From Cytophagales bacterium (GTDB lineage: Bacteria > Bacteroidota > Bacteroidia > Cytophagales > MED-G16): a stretch of DNA of 15,999 bases. The position numbers and the translations under genes are program-made. Shown piece by piece: positions 1 to 6,400 of the stretch (the stretch's first letter is position 1; the number at the start of each line of letters is the position of its first letter). The notes under the pieces are model-generated. The model was not told where the DNA came from. It saw only the letters and a program-made list of their open reading frames with translations, and ran no database searches. Where the stretch lies: positions 1 through 15,999 of the forward strand of contig JAPYTU010000032.1 in the NCBI GenBank assembly GCA_029940715.1. The letters run 5' to 3'.

Positions 1-1253
1 TTCATTCTCAAAGATGCAAGATACGGAGATCCTCCTATTTCCAGCCAACCACACCTCACTGCATATGCTCTATTTTCTACACTATCTATAAGAGTTACTG
101 GACCATGAATTGAATAATATAATATTACTTTCTGATCCTTCATCCCCTTCACTGGAATTAATTCTTCTATTGTCATAAATTTATTCCACTCACCATTATG
201 TTTGTACTCATTAAAATTATTTGGATTAAGCTCGTAGACATACAAATCCTCTGCGTCTGTTCTAAATACAGTAAGTCCCCATGCAGCAAATTCATTATGA
301 CCTATAGAGATTCCTGGGATTTCTGGCTCACCACCACCTATCACATTCCAACCTGGGGCCACTAAATGCGAAATATATCTTAGAGAAGGTCCCACTATTG
401 TTCTATGAGGATCATTAGCTAATATCGGATACCCACTATTTGACTTGCTTCCAGAAATTGCCCAATTATTACTTCCAATAGAAAATTCATCCATTTTATC
501 AATTTGATTAATTTGGTTGTTAAAAGAAATTTTTTTATTATTTTCTCTTCTATACTTCTCTACAATATGTTCTTTTTTAAATTTAATAGGTCTTCTGTAA
601 GCATTATATAAGGCTAAAATATTTTTTTCTAAATCTTCTTTTCTTATTTTTTTATGAAGCTTTAAAGAAGGCTCTTTAGGATGAAACCACATCAGATCTT
701 TAACTTTTTTTTCTCCAATTCTTGACACTGCTCTTCCTATATTAAGTTCCTGTGTAATATTTCCTAAAAGACCCTGATGTCTAGATATTACAACTTCAAG
801 AGTCCATAACTCTGGCTTAATATTTAACAAAGTAAATTCTATAGGTAATTTATCAGGATCTTTATTAACCTCATCTATATACGCATTTACTCCATCAACA
901 TAAGATGTAATTATTTTATATCCATCATCATGGTAATGATTTGACTCATCCTCAATATCCCCTCTGAACTTAAATAACCTAGTTCCTATATCTCTTTCCA
1001 GCTCATCAGCACCTAATATTTCTGAAACTGTTCCAGTAGCTTGTCTTCTCCATACCTCGAATTGAAATAATCTATCTTTTGCAGCTAGATACCCTTGCAT
1101 AAAAAATAAATCTTCTTGATTATTAGCATAAATATGATTTATGCCATTATTATCTTGGAATACCTCTACTTCATCAATTAAGTTATGTAATTGATTTTTT
1201 GTAGAACAACTAAGAGTAAAAGAAAAAAAGGTTAACGTTAAAAATATTCTCAA
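1..1253 (-). CDS. Penicillin acylase family lipoprotein (partial, C-terminal half missing)
   Basis: This is an N-terminal nucleophile (Ntn) amidohydrolase of the penicillin acylase family, cleaving amide bonds of N-acylated substrates; the true substrate cannot be told from sequence. About 417 residues are in the window and the rest lies beyond base 1; family members usually have about 750-850. A lipobox (LTLSC, Cys16) ends a hydrophobic leader, so it should be lipid-anchored. The alpha-chain signature HIYANNQEDLFFMQGY follows at about residues 40-55. The self-cleavage site G-S-N-N-W has the nucleophile Ser at residue 261 (codon 473-471), followed by LANDPHR. There is no ATG in the leader: the start is TTG at 1253, or ATT three codons upstream after an in-frame TAG. 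It lies 49 bp downstream of a co-directional serine hydrolase and may be its operon partner. Family assignment is firm; substrate unknown. Confidence 0.93.
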   Translation of the reverse strand, partial: MRIFLTLTFFSFTLSCSTKNQLHNLIDEVEVFQDNNGINHIYANNQEDLFFMQGYLAAKDRLFQFEVWRRQATGTVSEILGADELERDIGTRLFKFRGDIEDESNHYHDDGYKIITSYVDGVNAYIDEVNKDPDKLPIEFTLLNIKPELWTLEVVISRHQGLLGNITQELNIGRAVSRIGEKKVKDLMWFHPKEPSLKLHKKIRKEDLEKNILALYNAYRRPIKFKKEHIVEKYRRENNKKISFNNQINQIDKMDEFSIGSNNWAISGSKSNSGYPILANDPHRTIVGPSLRYISHLVAPGWNVIGGGEPEIPGISIGHNEFAAWGLTVFRTDAEDLYVYELNPNNFNEYKHNGEWNKFMTIEELIPVKGMKDQKVILYYSIHGPVTLIDSVENRAYAVRCGWLEIGGSPYLASLRM

Positions 1254-1302
1254 GTTTCTAATCTACAACTATCTAATAAAGATTCAAAGAAAGGTACTTT
1301 TC

Positions 1303-2433
1303 TTATTTATGAGACCCTACTACTTTACTTACAAATTCTCCAATTTTCGAAGAATTTATCCACCTGGCTACAATCACAAGATCATGATCTGGTACTATTA
1401 CAACATAATTTCCACCAAATCCAGCTCCATAATAAATATTTTCAGGTAGTCCATCCCATTTTCTTTGACCTCTATTTAGCCACCACATGTACCCATAAGA
1501 AGAATTATTCTCTGAGGGTAATCTCATTTTTTTTATCCAACCAGAAGATATTAATTTTTCATCACCCCAAATACCATCTCTTAAAAATAGTAAACCAAAT
1601 CTTGCATGATCTTCAGAGCTTATAAACATACCTCCTCCAAAATGACCACCACCACTTACTGACTGTACTTCCACACCATCAATAATCTTCATTGACTCGT
1701 CATACCCATACCATCTCCAAGTATTCGATGCACCTATTGGATCCATAATGTATTTTTTCAAAACTTTTGGTAGAGGTACTCTAAACACATTTAGTAAGGA
1801 ATAGGATAATAAATTAACTCTTACGTCATTATATTTATAATTTTTCCCTGGAGGTAAAAGAGATTGTTTCTTAATTTCTTCAAGAGTTAAACCTCTAGGT
1901 GGTCTATCTGCCCAATCATAGGTTCCAAAAAGATTTCCTGACCATTGAGATGACTGGTTTAATAGGTGATGCCATGTGATTTGACTATTATGAGGATCAT
2001 CAAATTTACCATCCCAAACATAATTTACAAGTTTCTCATCTAAAGAAATAAGCTGTTTATCAAATGCAATTGCAGCTGTGGTAGACAAATAACTTTTAGT
2101 AACACTAAAAGTCATATCAACTCTTTTTATATCACCCCACTTTCCTATGATATAACCATTCTTAATAATTAAACCATTTGGATTACCTCTCTTTTTTGTA
2201 GGTCCTTTTATTCTAAAATCAGGTTCATTTCCAAAGGATTTGATTATCGCTATTCTTAAGTCATTTTCTACACTATTTTCATTATTAATAGCAAATTGTA
2301 TAGCCTCATCTAATTTTTTGAAATTTACACCTAAACTTTCAGGTGATTTTTCCTCCCATATTTTGTCAGGATAATACGAATCCTGTGCATAAACATTAAC
2401 AGAAAATAGAAATAGTATAAATATTTTTTTCAT
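1303..2433 (-). CDS. Class C beta-lactamase-like serine hydrolase, exported
   Basis: A 376-residue serine hydrolase of the beta-lactamase/penicillin-binding-protein fold (PF00144 type). A type I signal peptide (residues 1-16, ending VYA before QDS) predicts periplasmic export. The catalytic S-x-x-K tetrad is S110-V-T-K113. The second motif, normally Y-x-N, appears as Y201-N-D in KYNDVRVNLLSY. A GGGHFGGGMF loop at about 261-270 and a GAGFGGN segment at 336-342 lie where the third active-site strand is expected. Most members of this family are esterases, amidases or peptidases rather than antibiotic-degrading enzymes, and nothing here argues for resistance. The ATG start is the only one giving a complete signal peptide. 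The penicillin acylase-like gene follows after 49 bp on the same strand, so the two are probably co-transcribed. Confidence 0.93.
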   Translation of the reverse strand: MKKIFILFLFSVNVYAQDSYYPDKIWEEKSPESLGVNFKKLDEAIQFAINNENSVENDLRIAIIKSFGNEPDFRIKGPTKKRGNPNGLIIKNGYIIGKWGDIKRVDMTFSVTKSYLSTTAAIAFDKQLISLDEKLVNYVWDGKFDDPHNSQITWHHLLNQSSQWSGNLFGTYDWADRPPRGLTLEEIKKQSLLPPGKNYKYNDVRVNLLSYSLLNVFRVPLPKVLKKYIMDPIGASNTWRWYGYDESMKIIDGVEVQSVSGGGHFGGGMFISSEDHARFGLLFLRDGIWGDEKLISSGWIKKMRLPSENNSSYGYMWWLNRGQRKWDGLPENIYYGAGFGGNYVVIVPDHDLVIVARWINSSKIGEFVSKVVGSHK

Positions 2434-2477
2434 CTATAATCCCAGGTTTAAATTAGTGAAATATACAATAAATTAAA

Positions 2478-2485
2478 TACCTTTG
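2478..2485 (+). promoter_or_regulatory. Putative Bacteroidota -7 promoter element
   Basis: TACCTTTG matches the Bacteroidota -7 consensus TAnnTTTG exactly. It would place a transcription start near 2491-2493, about 20 bases before the ATG of the Cys-rich micro-ORF at 2512. The matching -33 TTG is not clear at the expected spacing. This promoter could serve both the micro-ORF and the PhoD-like gene. Confidence 0.5.
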
Positions 2486-2511
2486 ATATTATTAACTAAA
2501 AATACATAAAT

Positions 2512-2574
2512 ATGTGTGAATGTGATAAATGTGAATGTACTGAGTCATGCGATTGCAAATGTTGCGATTGCTAA
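2512..2574 (+). CDS. Cys-rich 20-residue metallothionein-like micro-protein
   Basis: An ATG-to-TAA ORF encodes MCECDKCECTESCDCKCCDC: nine cysteines in 20 residues, with C-x-C, C-x-x-C and C-C spacings and otherwise only Asp, Glu, Lys, Thr and Ser after the Met. There are no hydrophobic or aromatic residues. This composition is typical of metallothioneins, which bind Zn, Cu or Cd through thiolate clusters, and the length is close to the shortest known ones such as the about 25-residue fungal copper type. Random ORFs in such AT-rich DNA would be Lys/Asn/Ile-rich, so the composition argues for selection. An A-rich stretch precedes the ATG and an exact TAnnTTTG element lies 26 bp upstream. The stop is 27 bp before the PhoD-like start. 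It could instead be a regulatory leader peptide sensing cysteine or metal. No homolog was searched for; function is inferred. Confidence 0.6.
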   Translation: MCECDKCECTESCDCKCCDC

Positions 2575-2601
2575 AAAGCTTTTACTATTTAAATTTCTAG
2601 A

Positions 2602-4233
2602 TTGATTTTATTAAAAAAAATAAATTTTCTTCTACTTTTTTTTATTTTATTTGGATGTAATACTGATCAATCAAATCAAAAAAATTCCTTAAAAGTACTA
2701 TTTAAATCTCCATTTTCTGGAATTGATACAATTTCAACTAATGACTGGTGGAATAGAATGCCAAATCCTATTATTGACGTAAATGTTAAAAGAGAAAATG
2801 TACTCGCATTTGGTATCTACACTGTTTCAAATAATACATTAAAGCTTACTGCACAACTTTTTCCTTTATACCCATATGAAACAAGAGAGGTTAGATTAGA
2901 AATATATAAAAATGAAAAATGGGTTGAAATACAAACAAAAAAAGTGAATGAATTAGGATGGGCAACAACTTTTAGAATTGAAAATTGGAATAGTTCTAAA
3001 AATATTAAATACAGACTTTTACATGGAAAAAAAGCATCTTTTGAAGGTTTAATAAGAAAAGATCCAATTGATAAAAATGAAATTATTTTAGCAGCATTAT
3101 CTTGTAATAGCAACAAAGACAGAGGAGATAGAGAAAATTATGTAAAAAATATAAATCATATAAACCCTGATCTCTTATTTTTTGCTGGAGATCAATCATA
3201 TGATCACCAAGAACATACAGCAGCATGGCTAAAATTCGGAATACAGTTTAGAGATACTTTTAGAGAAAGACCATGTGTTACTATTCCAGATGATCATGAT
3301 ATTGGTCAAGGAAATTTATGGGGAGAAAATGGAAAAATAGCTTCTTCTCCAGCTGGAAATGATGGTGGCTATTATTATCATCACGAATACGTAAAAATGG
3401 TAGAAAGAGCTCAAACCTCTCACCTTCCTGATCCATATGACAGCACTCCTATAGAGCAAGGAATTAATGTGTATTACACTAATCTTGTGGTTGGAGGAAT
3501 AGACTTTGCTATTCTTGAAGATAGAAAATTTAAATCTGGCCCTAAAGGTAAAATACCTCAACAAGGCCCAAGACCTGACCACATAAGAAATCCTAACTAT
3601 GATCCTAAATCTATAGATGTAGAAGGCTTAATTCTTTTAGGGAACAGACAACTTGATTTTCTTAAAAATTGGGCTAATAACCATAAAGGTATTAGCATGA
3701 AATCCGTATTATCGCAAACAGGATTCTGTGGTGGAGCACATCTCCATGGAAGTAAAGAAAATAGGCTACATGCTGATATGGATTCAAATGGTTGGCCACA
3801 AACAGGAAGAAATAAAGCACTTAAAATAATTAAAAAAGCTAATGCAGTACATATAGGAGGTGACCAGCATATAGCCACAGTCATACATCATGGTATAGAT
3901 TCTTATGAAGATGGTCCGTGGGCATTTGTAGTTCCTGCTATTGTAAACAACTATTATAGTAGATGGTGGTGGCCTGAAAATGAGAAAGCTGGAATTAACT
4001 CCAATCCAAATTTACCTTGGACAGGAAGATATTTAGATGGTTTTAATAATAAAATAACAATGCATGCATATGCAAATCCAGATACCAATTCAAATGGAGC
4101 TGGTTATGGAATAATTAAATTTAAAAAAGATTCCAAAGATGTTACTTTTGAATGCTGGCCAAGATATGTAGATGTTAAAAAAGAAAATGCAGAACAATTT
4201 ACAGGCTGGCCAATAACTATTTCTTTAGATTAG
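2602..4233 (+). CDS. PhoD-like metallophosphatase, lipoprotein
   Basis: A 543-residue phosphoesterase of the PhoD/metallophosphatase type, expected to hydrolyse phosphate mono- or diesters outside the cytoplasm with a metal centre (Fe and Ca in Bacillus PhoD). The leader ends in LFGC with lipid-attachment Cys19. After an N-terminal beta-rich region (about 25-155), the metal-binding motifs are in the family order: A195-G-D-Q-S-Y-D-H202, P229-D-D-H-D-I-G235, L305-E-D-R-K (PhoD LDxR position) and H417-I-G-G-D-Q-H423. The leader has no ATG; the start is TTG 2602, or ATT 2593 following TAA at 2590. It lies 27 bp after the Cys-rich micro-ORF on the same strand and converges with the sulfatase gene, overlapping its end by 17 bp. 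Physiological substrate is unknown; sulfatase/phosphatase pairing suggests scavenging of organic esters. Confidence 0.88.
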   Translation: MILLKKINFLLLFFILFGCNTDQSNQKNSLKVLFKSPFSGIDTISTNDWWNRMPNPIIDVNVKRENVLAFGIYTVSNNTLKLTAQLFPLYPYETREVRLEIYKNEKWVEIQTKKVNELGWATTFRIENWNSSKNIKYRLLHGKKASFEGLIRKDPIDKNEIILAALSCNSNKDRGDRENYVKNINHINPDLLFFAGDQSYDHQEHTAAWLKFGIQFRDTFRERPCVTIPDDHDIGQGNLWGENGKIASSPAGNDGGYYYHHEYVKMVERAQTSHLPDPYDSTPIEQGINVYYTNLVVGGIDFAILEDRKFKSGPKGKIPQQGPRPDHIRNPNYDPKSIDVEGLILLGNRQLDFLKNWANNHKGISMKSVLSQTGFCGGAHLHGSKENRLHADMDSNGWPQTGRNKALKIIKKANAVHIGGDQHIATVIHHGIDSYEDGPWAFVVPAIVNNYYSRWWWPENEKAGINSNPNLPWTGRYLDGFNNKITMHAYANPDTNSNGAGYGIIKFKKDSKDVTFECWPRYVDVKKENAEQFTGWPITISLD

Positions 4234-5623
4234 AATCATACCATCGGTCTGGATGGAGTTTGTTGTATTCTTTTCCACTACCCAAATCTAAAAAAACTGG
4301 ATTTATCATCTCTTTATCCCACTCTTTAAAATTAGATTTAAGTCTATCATAAATAGGTTTTGATGAATTAATAATATTTGTTTCTTCACTAATATCATTC
4401 TTTAAATCAAAAATATATTCTTCTTCACCCATTCTTAGGTATTTATATCTCTCATCTCTGACAACATCAATGTCTTTATCTGGGTTCTTCCAGTATAAAT
4501 ATTCGTGAGGTAAACCAAATTTATCACCAGTTAGATATGGTAATAGATCAACTCCATCAATATCATTTTTTATATATTTTTCTGCGGATGCTGCAGATGC
4601 AACCGTAGCAAAGACATCTAAAGCAATAATAGGTTTATCATATGTAATTCCTGGTTTAATTTTTTTTGGCCACTGCATAGTAAATGGTACTCTTATACCG
4701 CCCTCAAAGAAGTCGCCTTTAATACCCCTTAAGATACCATTATCTGAGAAATTATACCACTCTACTCCCCCATTATCTGAAAAGAAGATAACTATAGTAT
4801 TGTCTGTTATCTTTTTCTCTTCAAGTTTATCTAATATTAACCCAATTCCATCATCCATAGATGAGACCATCGCAGCATAAGTTCTCCTTTTCTCAACTTC
4901 TATATGTTTATTTCTTTCTAAATCTCTCTCAGTAGCCTGCAAGGGAGTGTGAGGAGCATTATATGATAAATATAAGAAAAAAGGATTATCAGAGTTATCC
5001 TCAATAAATTTTACAGCATTATCAGATAATTCTTCTGTTAAATATTTTTTAGTATCAATTCTCTTTCCATTGTCATAAATTTTAGTGACATAACCATCCA
5101 TCTGCCTTCTTGCTTGTGTCAAATCATTTAGTGTAAGATCTTCAGGGAAATACCTATGACCTCCAATTATAAAGCCAAAAAATTGGTCAAATCCTCTACT
5201 TTCAGGGATTAAAGATTCATGAGCTCCAAGATGCCATTTACCAATTGCTTTAGTTTTATAGTTAGCCTTCCTTAAAACATCAGGTAATGTTTGCTCTGTT
5301 AATGGAAGTCCCATGGTAGAATCTTTAGGAGTTAATAGAATATTTCTGGTATATCCAAATCTATTCTGATACCTTCCAGTAATTAGTCCCGCTCTACTTG
5401 GAGAACAAACAGCATATGAAACATACCCTTCAGAGAATACGACTCCATTATTAGCTATCCTATCAATATTGGGAGTAAAAATTTCCTTACTTCCATGAAA
5501 TCCAACATCTGCATAACCTTGATCATCACTTATTATTACAATTACATTAGGAGATTTTTCTTCATTAGTTGAACATGAAATCACTCCTAGGAGTAAAAAA
5601 AAGTAGGTTATATTCTTAATCAT
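4217..5623 (-). CDS. S1-family arylsulfatase-like lipoprotein
   Basis: A 468-residue formylglycine-dependent sulfatase that removes sulfate from organic esters, commonly polysaccharides in marine Bacteroidota. Lipobox GVISC puts the lipid on Cys17. N-terminal metal ligands are D33-D34 in IISDDQGYADVG. The maturation motif C73-S-P-S-R-A-G-x-x-T-G-R is intact, with Cys73 to be converted to formylglycine. Other active-site residues are visible: K129 and H131 in GKWHLG, H225 in APHTPL, D283-N284 in SDNGG and K302. Length fits the S1 family. The maturase (anSME or FGE type) is not in the window. The gene ends inside the end of the convergent PhoD-like gene. The 96-bp upstream gap holds a 13-bp palindrome close to the ATG. 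Specific glycan target cannot be inferred, as no SusC/D genes are near. Confidence 0.94.
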   Translation of the reverse strand: MIKNITYFFLLLGVISCSTNEEKSPNVIVIISDDQGYADVGFHGSKEIFTPNIDRIANNGVVFSEGYVSYAVCSPSRAGLITGRYQNRFGYTRNILLTPKDSTMGLPLTEQTLPDVLRKANYKTKAIGKWHLGAHESLIPESRGFDQFFGFIIGGHRYFPEDLTLNDLTQARRQMDGYVTKIYDNGKRIDTKKYLTEELSDNAVKFIEDNSDNPFFLYLSYNAPHTPLQATERDLERNKHIEVEKRRTYAAMVSSMDDGIGLILDKLEEKKITDNTIVIFFSDNGGVEWYNFSDNGILRGIKGDFFEGGIRVPFTMQWPKKIKPGITYDKPIIALDVFATVASAASAEKYIKNDIDGVDLLPYLTGDKFGLPHEYLYWKNPDKDIDVVRDERYKYLRMGEEEYIFDLKNDISEETNIINSSKPIYDRLKSNFKEWDKEMINPVFLDLGSGKEYNKLHPDRWYDSNLKK

Positions 5624-5639
5624 AATTATTTATCCAGGG

Positions 5640-5652
5640 TTACATAATGTAA
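5640..5652. repeat. Perfect 13-bp palindrome upstream of the sulfatase
   Basis: TTACATAATGTAA has two perfect 6-bp arms around one central base. It lies 16 bp upstream of the sulfatase ATG on the minus strand, where it could act as an operator or sit in the 5' leader. In AT-rich DNA such a palindrome can occur by chance. Confidence 0.3.
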
Positions 5653-5719
5653 AGTTAGGTATAGGAAGAACGAAGGAATGCTTCATGATTTATTAATTAT
5701 CATTTACTCTTATTATCAA

Positions 5720-6364
5720 TTAATATAAACAAGTTTTCCTTTTAAATAAAGTATAAATGTATTTTCTAGTATTGCCATTAGAAGGATGATTATACTGATG
5801 ATTAAAAGATTCTAGTAATATAAACTCTTCTCCAAGTCTATTTTGTAACATTTTCTCACTATAATTTACAATATCCAAGCCACAACATTTTTTTGCTCCA
5901 TCTATTCCAAACTCAGAAAATATTACATATCCACCTTTTCTAACTATTTTTTTTAACAAATTAAAATATGATAATTGCTGATCTTTAGAAGTAAAAAAAT
6001 GTAAAACAGCTCTATCATGCCATAAATCAACATTTTTTATATTTAATGATGTAGTAGGATTCGTTAGATCATCCACAATAAACCTAACATTACTATTGTT
6101 ATTTATACTACTCTTTAACTTATCTAATGCCAAAGATGAAATATCATTCACTAAAATATTTGAGTAACCCTTTTTCAATAATAATGTAATTAATGTAGTA
6201 GCTCCTGCACCTGCATTAAAAATTAATGCATCTTTTGATAAGTTGCACTTTTCAATAAGATCAATAGATGCAATTGGATCATCTTCAAACCATCCCAATT
6301 TTTCTACCATATTATTTTGGTAAGCTTTATTCCAATGATTTTCATAATCATATTCTTGAATCAT
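5720..6364 (-). CDS. Class I SAM-dependent methyltransferase
   Basis: A 214-residue cytoplasmic methyltransferase with a Rossmann-type SAM domain. The SAM-binding glycine motif is seen as IFNAGAGATTLI (about 48-59), the strand-2 acidic residue as VNDIS (Asp74), the adenine-side acidic residue in FIVDDLT (Asp98-Asp99), and a distinctive VDLWHDRAVLHFF segment at 112-124. A C-terminal FGIDGAKKCCGLDIVNYS stretch is also shared with a widespread class of small uncharacterised methyltransferases. The acidic residue that normally precedes the glycine motif is Asn50 here. It follows the ABC-F gene by 36 bp on the same strand and is probably co-transcribed. The methylated substrate is unknown; a distant resemblance to thiopurine or TehB-type enzymes would not fix it. 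Confidence 0.85.
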   Translation of the reverse strand: MIQEYDYENHWNKAYQNNMVEKLGWFEDDPIASIDLIEKCNLSKDALIFNAGAGATTLITLLLKKGYSNILVNDISSLALDKLKSSINNNSNVRFIVDDLTNPTTSLNIKNVDLWHDRAVLHFFTSKDQQLSYFNLLKKIVRKGGYVIFSEFGIDGAKKCCGLDIVNYSEKMLQNRLGEEFILLESFNHQYNHPSNGNTRKYIYTLFKRKTCLY

Positions 6365-6400
6365 AATTTCAATGTAAAAAGATTATAAATAATTTATCCA

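Noticed and set aside
1287..1304. Imperfect hairpin at the end of the class C-like hydrolase gene as a terminator
   Set aside because: The stem is about six mostly A-T pairs, overlaps the stop codon and is not followed by a T run on the minus strand.
2515..2570. Short tandem-like repeats (TGTGAATG twice, GATTGC twice) as a non-coding repeat
   Set aside because: They are explained by repeated Cys-Glu-Cys and Asp-Cys codons within the micro-ORF.
2817..3884. Open minus-strand frames of 88-99 codons inside the PhoD-like gene
   Set aside because: They are shadows of a well-supported coding frame, with no family resemblance and compositions typical of antisense frames.
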